Notes under the pieces: model-generated
Databases searched by the model: none
Told to the model about the DNA's origin: nothing
What the model saw: the letters and a program-made list of their open reading frames with translations, nothing else
Shown here: piece after piece, positions 9,547-18,838 of the stretch
How positions within the stretch are numbered: the first letter of the stretch is position 1
Layout: each line of letters opens with the position of its first letter
Position numbers and translations under genes: made by a program
Source: Haliscomenobacter sp.
GTDB taxonomy: Bacteria; Bacteroidota; Bacteroidia; Chitinophagales; Saprospiraceae
Direction: 5' to 3'
Assembly: GCF_016718685.1 (NCBI RefSeq)
Contig: NZ_JADKCX010000011.1
Span: forward strand, 1-64,000
DNA: 64,000 nucleotides

Positions 9547-10643
9547 ATGGCCAACAACCGCCTTCATACCCTATTGACTTATTGCATTGCCATGGTTTGG
9601 ATGGCAAACGGACTTTTTTGTAAAGTACTGAACCTGGTTCCCCGACACGAACAAATCGTGGCCAGAATTTTAGGGGAGACCTATGCAAGGCCATTGACGC
9701 TTGCAATTGGACTTGCTGAAATCGGCATGGCCATCTGGGTTTTGAGCAGGATCAAACCCCGTTTGAATGCAGTTTTACAAATGGCAGTTTGGCGATCCTT
9801 GAACACGCTTGAATTTTTATGGTACCCGACTTATTGTTATGGGGTAAGCTCAATGCTTTTTTGCATTTTTGTTCGTGCTGCTCATTTATTACCATGAATT
9901 TCATTTGGAACAAAAATCTGACATGCTTTCATTCCTCAAAATCATCCATTGCAGTTGAAGCATTTTTTGAAAGTTCATTGGTGTTGACCTTTGCCGTGCA
10001 GAAAGAACAATTGCAAAACTTGATTCCGGCGTGTTTGGAATTGGATACATTTCAGGACAAGTGGGCCTTTGTGGCAGTGGCCATGGTTCAAACAAAAGAC
10101 CTGCGGCCTAAGGGGTTTCCGAAATTTATGGGCAACGATTTTTTTCTAATTGGGTACCGCGCGTTTTTGTTCGGTACACCTCCAATGCAGGAAAAAAAAC
10201 CGAGGGTTATACATTCTTAAATCGAAACCGATCAAAGAAGATGGAAGTGATGGGCAATATGTTTACCATTACAATTACACTACCACCGACATCAGCAAAA
10301 CGGAACAAAGAAAGCACTAATGAAATAAAATCGGGCAAATCGAATTTCAACATACTTTTGAGTAAGGAGGAAGATGCCATTCCCTTGCCGCCGGAATCAC
10401 CATTTTCAGACTGGAAAGAGGCCAGACGATATGCAGGGCCACTGCCCTTTACTTTTACCTACAACTCAAAGACCGCAGAAGTATTGATCATTGAGGGGGT
10501 AAGGCAAAACTGGACACCCAGCACCGGTGTGCGTGATGGATTACCACTTCTCTTTTCTGGATTCACTCCACCTTAAAAACCCCGTTTTGGCCATGCGTTT
10601 TATCATCCGTAACATTCCCTATTATTGGAAAAAGGAAAAATAG
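9547..10643 (+). pseudogene. DoxX-like/DUF2071 fusion protein, frameshifted
   Basis: The first part (MANNRLHTLLTYCIAMVWMA and following) is a four-helix DoxX-like membrane domain with RILGETYARPLTLAIGLAE. The second part is a DUF2071 (YqjF-like, acetoacetate-decarboxylase fold) domain: FAVQKEQLQNLIPACLELD, FVAVAMVQTKDLRPKGFP, FFLIGYR and, near the end, FSFLDSLHLKNPVLAM and IIRNIPYYWKKEK before a stop at 10643. Reading through requires several indels (near 9795, 9860, 10175, 10300 and 10540). The role of such fusions is not established. It is followed five bases later by a membrane methyltransferase gene. Confidence 0.65.
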
Positions 10644-10647
10644 AAAA

Positions 10648-11399
10648 ATGGAAACAATGAGAAAACCCTTTCAGGGCGTGCTCAACATTGTGCGCTTCAA
10701 TTGGCATTTTTATGTTTTTGCCTTTGCGCTGGTGTTGGGGTTATTTTTTGTGGCCAATTACTTTGCCCCACCTGTACGAACGGTGCTCATCGGCGTGGGT
10801 ATTTTGGCTACTGCTTCAACCCTCATTTCACTGTTGGCCTCCTTCTACGTATACGACCTGGCGGGACTCTACAATTTTACCTGGCTAGACCAGCAAAATG
10901 CCACTAACACCGTGGTAAACATCAATGCTGGTTTTGATGAAACCAGTACCTTGCTAAAAGCAAAATTCAAAGCAGGTGGAGCTGATTGTGCCGATTTTAT
11001 GACCCTTCGGACACTGAAATTTCCATCAAAAGAGCAGAGAAAACCTATCCTCCGTTTCCCGGGACACAACAAGTTGAAACCAAATTTACAACTGCTGGAT
11101 GATTCAGTTGATAAAATATTTGTCATCTTGTCGGCACACGAAATCAGGGATGAAAGTGAAAGGGTCACTTTTTTCAAAGCATTGAAAAGAGCGATCAAAC
11201 CGCTGGGCAAATATACATCATCGAACATTTGCGCGATGTGCCCAATTTTTTGGCTTACAACATCGGCTTTTTTCACTTTTATGCCAAATCAACCTGGCTT
11301 AAAACTTTCAGGGATGCAGGGCTCAACCTCAAACAGGAAATAAAACTAACCCCTTTTATCTCGAACTTTATACTCGATAAAAATGGAAATACACTTTAA
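10648..11399 (+). pseudogene. Membrane-anchored methyltransferase-like protein, frameshifted
   Basis: Two hydrophobic helices open the protein (FYVFAFALVLGLFFVANYF and VLIGVGILATASTLISLLAS), then YDLAGLYNFTWLD and NTVVNINAGFDETSTLL, which occupies the SAM-binding position. Later parts read FVILSAHEIRDESERVTFFK, a methyltransferase-like segment. In shifted frames follow EHLRDVPNFLAYNIGFFHFY and LTPFISNFIL to a stop at 11399. Frame changes are needed near 10975, 11080 and 11215. The stop overlaps the start of the next gene by 17 bases. The classification as class I methyltransferase is moderate, and the substrate is unknown. Confidence 0.55.
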
Positions 11400-11772
11400 A
11401 ATAATTGGCATCGTGCTGATGGCCCTGGCGTTTCTTCATGCCATTTTTCCAAAGTTTTTCAACTGGGACAAAGAACTGGCTGTATTGAGTTTGATCAATC
11501 GACAAATGATGGTCGTGCATACGTTTTTTATTGCCTTGATCGTGTTTTTAATGGGACTGTTGTGCCTGAGTTCCGCACACGAACTCATGGAAACCAATCT
11601 AGGCAAAAAAATAGTTTTGGGTTTGGGCATATTCTGGTCAATCCGGCTTTTTGTGCAATTTTTTGGCTACTCAGCCGACCTTTGGAAAGGAAAAACTTTT
11701 GAAACGACCGTACATTTTATTCACTTTGCTTGGATTTATTTAAGTGTCTTTTTGAGCACGTATTTTAATTGA
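11383..11772 (+). CDS. Small four-helix integral membrane protein
   Basis: This intact 129-residue protein has about four hydrophobic helices: FKIIGIVLMALAFLHAIFP, MMVVHTFFIALIVFLMGLL, KKIVLGLGIFWSIRLFVQFF and VHFIHFAWIYLSVFLSTYF. It has no soluble domain and no recognised motif. The start overlaps the last codons of the preceding methyltransferase-like gene, so the two are probably cotranscribed and possibly functionally coupled at the membrane. The function is unknown. Confidence 0.7.
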   Translation: MEIHFKIIGIVLMALAFLHAIFPKFFNWDKELAVLSLINRQMMVVHTFFIALIVFLMGLLCLSSAHELMETNLGKKIVLGLGIFWSIRLFVQFFGYSADLWKGKTFETTVHFIHFAWIYLSVFLSTYFN

Positions 11773-11870
11773 CGAATTGAACAGGTGTGGGAACGGGTTA
11801 ATTGCGGCATTTTTTGTAACTTGTAGCATGCCGGGTAGAAATATCAACAACACATCAAGCTTATATTCCT

Positions 11871-12272
11871 ATGGAAAACAAGTTCAGCGACTCAACACCC
11901 CAACGCCCGGAGGGGCATAGAATGTTAAATGCGCCGCTCGTAGAAATGGACCTGCATAAATTCATTGCCCAAATCAAGAGCGAAAAAACATGGATAGAGG
12001 GTAAACACAACTCAATTACAATTTTTAAGTCTGCACTTTTGCGTATCGTATTAATGGGTCTACGTGCAAATGACGAATTGAAACCCCATACAACGAATGG
12101 CGTTATTTGTGTACAGGTTTTACAGGGGCAAGTAAAATTTATCACAGAAGAGCATACTGCCACGATTGAAGAAGGACAAATGATTGCTTTGCAAGAGAAC
12201 ATCTCTCATGGTGTATTGGCCCTGACAGAAACCTTCTTTCTACTTACAGTGGCAATGGCTAAAGATGAATAA
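11871..12272 (+). CDS. Cupin-domain protein
   Basis: An intact 133-residue protein with a single conserved beta-barrel cupin. The first motif region is LRANDELKPHTTNGVICVQVLQG and the second is EEGQMIALQENISHGVLAL. The His of KPHTT and the His of ISHGV are plausible metal ligands, but the full G(X)5HXH pattern is reduced. It is likely a small cytosolic metal-binding protein or sensor, and the ligand is unknown. It is separated from the upstream membrane-protein gene by about 100 bases and converges with the glycosidase gene ending at 12289. Confidence 0.7.
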   Translation: MENKFSDSTPQRPEGHRMLNAPLVEMDLHKFIAQIKSEKTWIEGKHNSITIFKSALLRIVLMGLRANDELKPHTTNGVICVQVLQGQVKFITEEHTATIEEGQMIALQENISHGVLALTETFFLLTVAMAKDE

Positions 12273-12288
12273 TCAGGGCAAAGGGTAT

Positions 12289-13221
12289 TTATTTGACTTT
12301 AAAAACCTCCTCAAACCACTTCGTTTTTACTGCAAACACCGTCCCGTGCCGCAGCCCTGCCGGAAAACTCACCTGCTCCGAAACATCCTCCCAGGTTTTT
12401 AAATCACTCGAACGCACGGCGCCGTATTTCTTCTCGGTATACTTGTCAAAATACACCATCCAGTGTTTTTTGATTTTCAGCACGGTCGGGCCTTCAGCCC
12501 AATATTTGCCCGTGATGGGTTCGGACGCGGCACTGTAGCCCTCGGTCAATTGTTTGCTGCGGGCAATGCGCAAGTTTTTTTGCGGCGGATTCCGCGTTTC
12601 ATCCTGCAAGGACATACTCCCCCTTCACCTTTTGAATGGTGCCGTCAATCACATTAAAGTCGTGATCGTAGAGCAATCGGGTAGGGGAGAAGTTTTTAAA
12701 ATCCGTGGTTGTCGTGTAGTACATGCGGTGGTTGTAGCCACTATCCCCTTCACTGGCACCTTTGGGAAAACGCCCGGGAATGGTCGTCGACCAATAGATG
12801 AGGTATTGCTTGCTGACCTTGTCGTAAAACAACTCCGGAGCCCAGCAATTGCGGGCGGTAGACTCGTGATCCATCACCGGAAGGTACTGTTGTTCAGACC
12901 AGGTGATCAAATCCCGCGAAGAAGCATAACCAATGCCCCGCTCGGTCCAACCGCTGGTCCAAACCATGTGAAAAACACCATCGGGGCCCCTGAACAATGC
13001 AGGGGTCCGCGCATGAGCTTTGAAGTGCCAACTACTGGCTGTAGATAAGATTTGTCGGCATTGAGCGAGCTCCATTTCAAACCGTCCCGACTGTAGGCGA
13101 GGTGTAGGCCATCCTCACCATTGCCTTTGAAGTAAGAAAAGAGGTAAGTCATATTGCTGGATTGAGCATAGAGGCTTCCGCACAATCCGAGTAGAAAGAG
13201 AAGGCTGATTCGTTGTATCAT
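12289..13221 (-). pseudogene. Glycoside hydrolase (GH43-like five-bladed propeller), frameshifted
   Basis: A Sec signal peptide (MIQRISLLFLLGLCGSLYAQ) leads into repeated propeller blades typical of GH43 arabinosidase/xylosidase-like proteins: LHLAYSRDGLKWSSL, FHMVWTSGWTERGIGYASS, RNCWAPELFYDKVSKQYLIY (the WAPE motif around the catalytic region), GTIQKVKGEYVL and EGPTVLKIKKHWMVYFD. Frame changes near 13020 and 12610 split it into three pieces. The enzyme would act in the periplasm or at the surface on pectin or hemicellulose side chains. Its neighbours are unrelated small genes rather than a susCD locus. Confidence 0.75.
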
Positions 13222-13355
13222 GGACAGTTATTTGGCTTATGGAAAGAAAAGGTAAGGAAAAATAAGGACTCGGGCATCCTGTGCTGTGCTGAATTTCAGG
13301 ATTAGGGATTGCTGATTTGGTGTATCTTTGGTTAAAACGTTTAAATCGCAGACCA

Positions 13356-13682
13356 ATGCCATTCGCCCAATGCCCAAATTGTGGACAAAGTTTCCATTTA
13401 CACATCAAGGGTGTTCCGGTATGGCCCGATGAACCCAATGAGGAGAAAGAGATGCTTTGCCCCGGTTGCTGGATAGATCCACAAGTTGGTCATCAGGTTT
13501 ATTTCATTCGTGAAAAGCCCATAAAATTTGATCCAGAGGATTTGGGGGTGGTAATTGAAAAAATAATGGGTGCTGAACTGGAGACAGGGTTCAAAATTCA
13601 GTTTGATGACGGTCGAATTGAACTGCTGACACGAGACAAAATTTATGTTGATTTGAAGCATCACAACTCGACTACCCGATAA
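13356..13682 (+). CDS. Small zinc-ribbon-like protein
   Basis: An intact protein of 108 residues that starts at the MPFAQC methionine; the upstream in-frame extension has no protein-like character. Two cysteine pairs (CPNCGQSFH and CPGCW) could bind one zinc ion, followed by a mixed alpha/beta part (VVIEKIMGAELETGFKIQF). No family is recognised. Its 3' end overlaps the 3' end of the convergent MBL-fold gene by 22 bases, so antisense overlap at the 3' ends is possible. Confidence 0.6.
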   Translation: MPFAQCPNCGQSFHLHIKGVPVWPDEPNEEKEMLCPGCWIDPQVGHQVYFIREKPIKFDPEDLGVVIEKIMGAELETGFKIQFDDGRIELLTRDKIYVDLKHHNSTTR

Positions 13683-14428
13683 TCCTCCACCGCCACATAA
13701 TTCCCCAATTTTTCCTTCACCATCGCTGCACTCGGATAAAAAGTACGCGCAATGCGCGGCACGAGTCCTTTGGCGTGTTTTTGCTCATCGTGGGTACTGA
13801 TGATGTGTTTGGGTTGGAGAATTTGCGCCAGTTTTTGCATGGAGCGCATGCCTAAATTGACCGTGCCGCCCAGGAAAAAAGGCAAATGGTATTCCGAAGT
13901 CGTTGTGATCAAAATGTGGATGGGGAACTGTTGTAAAAAAGAAATTTGTTGGGCATTGGGCACAAAACCATGCGGCGCGTAAAAAATGTTCTCCCCATCA
14001 GGACCCAGGATCAAAAGGGCATTGTGAACCTGATCCAATAAAGATGGCGTGTTGAACTGCGCCAAACGTAGCTCGGCTATTTCCAAAAAACCATCCTTTG
14101 CAGCGGGAATGTCCAAAAACTGGCGGCTTTGGCCAAAGGTTTTTTCCAGTCTTTTGCGAGCTGCCGCGACTGCGACAATGGGCAAATCAGGTGACAAGAC
14201 CTCAATGGTTTCCTCATGGCAATGGTCTGAAAAAGGTTGAGAAACCACAATGTAATCTACTTCGCCTATCTCCTCTACACCAAGGGGCGGCACGCGGTGC
14301 CACTGCTCATTGAACCAGGAAAAACCGTCGATTTCGGTACCAATCAGCCAGGGGTCAAGCAAAAGCCGGCTGTTGTTGATGGTGATTTTCCAGGAAGTAT
14401 CGTGGTTGAGGCGTTGCAGGGTGATCAT
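13661..14428 (-). CDS. MBL-fold (UlaG-like) metallo-hydrolase homologue
   Basis: The protein (255 residues from ATG 14428; a TTG at 14440 would add four) follows the metallo-beta-lactamase order. The beta-start includes LLLDPWLIG, then VDYIVVSQPFSDHCHEETI at the metal-motif position, FYAPHGFVPN, and a late PKHIISTHDEQKHAKG with His. In the HxHxDH motif the first histidines are replaced (SQPFSDHCH), so full binuclear metal binding is doubtful. Such proteins act on phosphodiesters, lactones or lipids, and no substrate is inferred. It begins 16 bases after the stop of the upstream 14444-14872 gene, so the two are one operon. Confidence 0.75.
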   Translation of the reverse strand: MITLQRLNHDTSWKITINNSRLLLDPWLIGTEIDGFSWFNEQWHRVPPLGVEEIGEVDYIVVSQPFSDHCHEETIEVLSPDLPIVAVAAARKRLEKTFGQSRQFLDIPAAKDGFLEIAELRLAQFNTPSLLDQVHNALLILGPDGENIFYAPHGFVPNAQQISFLQQFPIHILITTTSEYHLPFFLGGTVNLGMRSMQKLAQILQPKHIISTHDEQKHAKGLVPRIARTFYPSAAMVKEKLGNYVAVEDYRVVEL

Positions 14429-14443
14429 CGTTTGTCTCAAAAA

Positions 14444-14872
14444 TTATACGGTTACCGTGCTGGGAACTTTGACGATATTGTCCAACACCAGCACATCCAC
14501 CTCTTCCTCATGAATACTTTCCTCTTTCTTTTTTGGCCAGATGTGAAAACCACCCGAAAGCTGTACCCGAATGGTCCAATTACCCCAGATGCCGTTTTCA
14601 TCGACATTGCCATCATAAGCAACCGTATGCGTGACGTAGTGTTTGGTCATTTTGCACCAAAGCCCTTTGGTATCATAACTTCCTTTCCACACAAATGAAC
14701 CGATGTCGTCGCTACCCCCTCCGCTGACTACACCGTTTTCAAAAAAGAGGGTAAAATCCATCTTGTGCTGTTGGGCCTGACGCCCATCGGCGTAAGTGTA
14801 AAAGCCTTCCCATTCGCCGCTGGGAAACAGGGGATGAGTTTCGGTATTGTTGTTGAGGTTTAAAGGTTCCAT
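14444..14872 (-). CDS. Hypothetical beta-rich protein, possibly lipocalin-like
   Basis: This 142-residue protein has no signal peptide and alternating beta segments (GEWEGFYTYADGRQAQQH, KMDFTLFFENGVVSGGGSDD, FVWKGSYDTKGLWCKMTK, GIWGNWTIRVQ). The pattern resembles a small barrel such as a lipocalin or DUF-type fold, but no family is recognised. The start at MEPLNL (14872) is chosen over a GC-poor extension of four residues. It lies directly upstream of the MBL-fold gene in the same operon. Confidence 0.6.
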   Translation of the reverse strand: MEPLNLNNNTETHPLFPSGEWEGFYTYADGRQAQQHKMDFTLFFENGVVSGGGSDDIGSFVWKGSYDTKGLWCKMTKHYVTHTVAYDGNVDENGIWGNWTIRVQLSGGFHIWPKKKEESIHEEEVDVLVLDNIVKVPSTVTV

Positions 14873-14930
14873 ATTGCAAGTCAACTTTTCTCAAAAAAAA
14901 ATTAAACATTTAGTCAGTCCTCAAAGTTCC

Positions 14931-15753
14931 TTACTGCTTTTTGCCGTATTGGTACACCCCGTTTTTATCCTTGGCCTGATGGTTTTCGGTTTCTTCAAAA
15001 GTAGCCAAATCAGCCCCTTCTACAATGTGGTTTTCATAATAGACATGGTTTTTGTCTTTGGCATAAAGTTGCTTGAATCCCTCAAAAGTAGCCAAATCTA
15101 CCCCTGGAAAAGGAATCCAATGCACTTCCCGGCCCAAAGACAATATCCAGGCTCCGTTTTTGTCTTTAAAATGAAATTCACTGACCCTTTTGAAACTTTT
15201 CCCATCTACTCCCTCCAAGGGCTGATCGTGCCAAAACACCTGGTGCTGATCACGGGCGAGGTAGTAACCATTAAACATAGGAACAAACTCAAAAGTAGCC
15301 GGATCGGCTCCTTCCACCGGGGTGATGTCGCGGAATACTTTTTGTCGATCACGTACATATACAATGCCTTCTGCCGAAACATTGCCCGGTTTTTCGTTGG
15401 GATTGGGAATGATGTCGAAATGGGCACCATCATTGCTGATGATTTCATCGCGGGAAAAACCATAATCTTTGTCCCGGGAGTATGCGCCGGCCAAATATTC
15501 AAAAGTAGCCGGATCGGCTTCGGGAATTACCCTTCCGGAATAAAATACCTGCGATTTGTCTTTGCCGTATTCGGTATTGATGGACTTGAACGTCCGAGAT
15601 CCTGCCAATCACCTGGCGAGAGGCTGGAAAACCATGATAGAATACCACCTGTTTGTCTTCAGTGTAATAGCCTTTTTTTAAGGAATCCGGAACACAACTT
15701 TTGAGCGTCAACCCAAGTATGGCTAAACCTAAAGCGATGATTTTTTTGAGCAT
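14931..15753 (-). pseudogene. DKNYY-repeat lipoprotein, single frameshift
   Basis: A lipoprotein signal (MLKKIIALGLAILGLTLKSC) leads into repeats of the DKNYY type, each carrying a KDKxxVxY-type strand followed by a DPATFE/DLATFE segment. Examples are YGKDKSQVFYSG, PEADPATFEYLAG, YAKDKNHVYYENHIVEGADL and QAKDKNGVYQYG. About six copies are visible. The reading frame shifts once near 15600, between FPASRQVIG and the GSRTFKSIN segment. Such proteins sit at the cell surface or periplasmic face, and the function is unknown. Everything else in the gene looks intact. Confidence 0.75.
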
Positions 15754-15760
15754 ACTCCGC

Positions 15761-17161
15761 TTATTTTGTTCTACTCATTTCGTAAGCTTTGGTCGTTACG
15801 TAATATTTGGCTAACATGTTGGGCACTTCCCATTCCGGCAGTTTTCCCTGCGCCAAATATTGCAAATATTTTTCGGTTACCTGGGCAAAATGTGCCTCGT
15901 GGCCAACATTGTAGGAGTCGGGAATGAGGATTTTCCAGCCCTTCTCGCTGGCTTCATATCCCAAGCCTTGAAACTGTCCGGCATTCAGTTTTTTCAAAGC
16001 CTCTTTCAAGGCCGTTTCGGCACTGGCTTTGTCAACATTCGGTAATGGTTCTACGTACAGCACCGGACGATATTTCTCGGCGGCACCCTGACGGATAATC
16101 AGGTTGGCCTTGGTACCCCGCATGATCGAAAAATGGGTATCACCAGCACCTTCCGGGGCCTGGAAATTCCAGATGACCGATACCTTGGCGTGTACCCCTT
16201 TGACACTAAAATGGGTTTCACCGTTGGCAAAAACCTTGAGGGTAGAATCTTTGCTGAGGTCTTTTTTCAGGAAAGATGGAAAGCCGGGCAGCCCGGTTAC
16301 CAATTTGAATTGGGCACTGGTCAGATCGGTGGCGCCACGTTTGGCCGCCTGCAGTTGAATGTCTTTTTGGTAGCTGATGCTTTGTTCGGGAAAACATTCC
16401 CAAAGTACCAAATCAACCAGGTGGGTCGATACGTCCACCACCCCTTCACCTTGTTGTTCTACATCAAAAAACCAGGCTGGACGAATCAACGCTGAACCGG
16501 AAACGTATTTGAAAAAATGGTGTACACTTTCTTTCGTGATCGCCGGATTTTCAGGAGTTCCTTTCTCAAGGGTTCCAAACAAGGCAGGCATTTGAGCAAG
16601 TTCCCGTTGCAACATGGTACTGATTTCATGCCGCTCGGTCATGATGTCGTACAAGAGGACGCCTTTTTTTTCAGCCAAGGGAAAAAGATCTTGCAAACGG
16701 GTAAAATCAGCAGGTTTGATGGCCATCGGTTTGTCGGCCAAAACGTTGATGCCCGCTTCAATGCAAGACTGGATATAGTGGGTTTTTTGGGCGTTGTTGC
16801 CCGAAATGACCACCACATTGCCCGGTTTTTCGCTGAGCATTTTTTCCAGATAATCTGCTCCGGTATACACCTTGGAGGCCCAATGGGTCGGCTCGGCTTC
16901 GCGTTGATTGTAACTTTCAATGCGCGCCAGGTGCCCTTTTAGTTCAGGGCCGTCAGGTGCATAAATGTACACCATGGAATCTACCTGGGGGTAATGATTT
17001 TTTTGCACCAAAGCCGCGTGGAAATGCCCTGGGTCGAGGGTCATCAATTTGATTTCGTTTTTGGCACCGCTGAGTTTCACACTTTCCGTTTGTGGTTGTT
17101 GATTGGAACAGGCAAAGAAGCATGTGGCTAAAAAGGAGAGGAGAATGGCTGATTTGTACAT
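15761..17161 (-). CDS. Gfo/Idh/MocA-family oxidoreductase, lipoprotein type
   Basis: This 466-residue protein has a lipoprotein signal (LLSFLATCFFACSNQQ) followed by a Gfo/Idh/MocA dehydrogenase. The nucleotide-binding half includes VVVISGNNAQKTHYIQSC and the catalytic-lysine motif LADKPMAIKPADF (an E/DKP variant). The second half has YVSGSALIRPAWFFDVEQQG and a STHLVDLVLWE segment. Family members oxidise or reduce sugars and polyols with NAD(P). The lipid anchor places this one at the membrane. It is the first gene of a minus-strand catabolic cluster with the TAT-exported relative at 17311 and the DUF6807-ThuA gene, suggesting a role in processing modified sugars. Confidence 0.85.
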   Translation of the reverse strand: MYKSAILLSFLATCFFACSNQQPQTESVKLSGAKNEIKLMTLDPGHFHAALVQKNHYPQVDSMVYIYAPDGPELKGHLARIESYNQREAEPTHWASKVYTGADYLEKMLSEKPGNVVVISGNNAQKTHYIQSCIEAGINVLADKPMAIKPADFTRLQDLFPLAEKKGVLLYDIMTERHEISTMLQRELAQMPALFGTLEKGTPENPAITKESVHHFFKYVSGSALIRPAWFFDVEQQGEGVVDVSTHLVDLVLWECFPEQSISYQKDIQLQAAKRGATDLTSAQFKLVTGLPGFPSFLKKDLSKDSTLKVFANGETHFSVKGVHAKVSVIWNFQAPEGAGDTHFSIMRGTKANLIIRQGAAEKYRPVLYVEPLPNVDKASAETALKEALKKLNAGQFQGLGYEASEKGWKILIPDSYNVGHEAHFAQVTEKYLQYLAQGKLPEWEVPNMLAKYYVTTKAYEMSRTK

Positions 17162-17167
17162 GTTTAA

Positions 17168-17312
17168 TAGTTGAAAAGTTTAGAGTTGAAGTGTTGAAAA
17201 GTGAGGAGTTGAAAAGTTGAAGGGTTGAAAAGCGTTTCCAGTATCAATACCAGGTGGCAATTCGTTGCATTACCGACAACTTTTCAACCCTCAACTCTAA
17301 CCTCTCAACTTT
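17168..17312. repeat. Inverted repeat built from TTGAAAAG/TTGAAGG words
   Basis: The left arm (about 17168-17232) repeats the words gttgaaaag, gagttgaa and gggttgaaaag. The right arm (about 17276-17312) carries the complements cttttcaaccc and caactct. Together they would form a long imperfect hairpin spanning the gap between two same-strand genes. No U-tract follows, so a simple intrinsic terminator is unlikely. The same words and design occur at 18716-18838 and 49419-49559. Confidence 0.7.
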
Positions 17313-18690
17313 ACTTCGCATGCGCCGTCCCATACGGGAACCGCTGCGGTCTTTCCAACAACGCATTGGCTTCATCGTCATTTTTGAAGCGTTCACGGAT
17401 GGGGTCCCAATGCAGGGTACGTCCCAGTTTCATGGCGGCATGGATGAGCAAACATGCGGAAGTGGAACGGTGGGCGACCTCTACGGGCGCAACCGTGGTT
17501 TTGTTCTCGCGGATACAATCCAGCCAGTTGCCGTGTTGGTCTTCGGAATGGTACAAGTGAATCTCTTCAGGCTTGATGACGGATTGTAAAATTTTGGCAT
17601 CGCTGGCATTGAAGGCAGTCGAGTTTTTAGCGTTGCCAGGATCGCTGGCGGTAACACCCACATTGCCCCGCGATACAAAGATCCAGCCTTCGCTGCCTTC
17701 AAAACGCACGCCATTGGGGTATTCACCACTGACCATCATGTTCACGCCATTGGCATATTTTGCTTCAGCCAGAAAGTCGCCGTGTACATTCCAAAGTCCG
17801 CTGGTTGGGAACTTCGCTGTACACTTGATTTCGATAGGCCCAGTGTATTCTGTGCCCATGCCCCAGTGGGCGATATCGAGATGGTGCGCCCCCCAACCGG
17901 TGATCATGCCCGCACCAAACTGCTCACAACGCAACCAACCCGGACGATCAAAACCAACCTGTGGATGCACCCGCTTTTCGGTATAGTAGACATAAGGCGT
18001 AGAACCCAGCCACTTTTCGTAGTTCAAGGTTTTGGGGATGGCCATTTCTGGTTCTACCTCGCCACCCGGATCACCCGGCAGTCCAATTTTGATGGTATGT
18101 AATTTTCCGATGCGGCCGTTGCGTACCAGTTCACAGGCGCGTTTGAACTGCGGCCAGGGATTTTGTGAACGTTGCTGACTGCCAATTTGAAACACCACCC
18201 CGGAGTGGTGTACGGCATCACTCATGGCCCGGCCTTCGGCAATGGTGAGTGCGGCAGGCTTTTGCAGGTAGATGTGTTTGCCGGCCATCGCTGCTTCAAC
18301 GGCTGGTTGGGCATGCCAATGGTCGGGTGTACTTACAATTACTGCGTCGATCTCTGGGTTCATCAACATTTCCCGGTAATCGTCGTACATTTTGACGTCG
18401 ACGTAGTTGGGTTTCTTTTTCTTTTCGGTATACCATTTTTCAATCCACTGTTTGCCGAATTCCTTGCGCTTGCTGTCAACATCGCATACCGCCATCACCC
18501 GGGCGGAATCGTAACGCATGGTATCGGGCAAATCGTGAGACATGCCAATCCGACCAAAACCAATCTGGCCAATCTGGATCGTATTGCTGGGGGCATTTTT
18601 TCCCAGCACCGAAGCAGGAATAATGTTGGGCAACACCATCATCCCGATGGAGCCGCTGAGCGCGGTTTTGAGGTATTCGCGGCGGGACAT
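17311..18690 (-). CDS. TAT-exported Gfo/Idh/MocA-family oxidoreductase
   Basis: The 459-residue protein begins with a twin-arginine signal (MSRREYLKTALSGSIGMMVL). It continues with the Rossmann motif IQIGQIGFGRIGMSHD, a CDVDSKR acidic strand end and the lysine motif YLQKPAALTIAEG (catalytic Lys in QKP). The substrate-binding half has the common AGMITGWGAHHLDIAHWGMG segment. Bacteroidota relatives act on sugars such as glycosyl or polyol derivatives in the periplasm, the cofactor being loaded before export. It sits between the lipoprotein oxidoreductase and the DUF6807-ThuA gene, and long hairpins flank it on both sides. Confidence 0.9.
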   Translation of the reverse strand: MSRREYLKTALSGSIGMMVLPNIIPASVLGKNAPSNTIQIGQIGFGRIGMSHDLPDTMRYDSARVMAVCDVDSKRKEFGKQWIEKWYTEKKKKPNYVDVKMYDDYREMLMNPEIDAVIVSTPDHWHAQPAVEAAMAGKHIYLQKPAALTIAEGRAMSDAVHHSGVVFQIGSQQRSQNPWPQFKRACELVRNGRIGKLHTIKIGLPGDPGGEVEPEMAIPKTLNYEKWLGSTPYVYYTEKRVHPQVGFDRPGWLRCEQFGAGMITGWGAHHLDIAHWGMGTEYTGPIEIKCTAKFPTSGLWNVHGDFLAEAKYANGVNMMVSGEYPNGVRFEGSEGWIFVSRGNVGVTASDPGNAKNSTAFNASDAKILQSVIKPEEIHLYHSEDQHGNWLDCIRENKTTVAPVEVAHRSTSACLLIHAAMKLGRTLHWDPIRERFKNDDEANALLERPQRFPYGTAHAK

Positions 18691-18715
18691 GCCCGGCTTT
18701 TGTTTTTTTGCATGG

Positions 18716-18838
18716 TCGTGGAGAAGGGAGTTGAGGAGTTGAGAAGGTTGAGGAGGTTGAGGCTGCCGGGAGTTCGTGCCGGTTCAGCACACCCACCCTC
18801 AAACCCATTCGGTAGCCCAACCTTCTCAACTAACCTTT
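18716..18838. repeat. Inverted repeat built from GTTGAGGAG/GAGAAGGTTG words
   Basis: The left arm repeats ggagttgaggagttgag and aaggttgaggaggttgagg between 18727 and 18762. The right arm contains the exact complement caaccttctcaact at 18818-18831, matching agttgagaaggttg at 18737-18750. The right arm runs into the stop region of the DUF6807-ThuA gene. The words are a variant of those at 17168-17312. Confidence 0.7.

Noticed and set aside
17168..17312. Repeated words considered as a CRISPR array
   Set aside because: The words are too short, are not separated by unique spacers of constant length, and the arms are inverted rather than direct.
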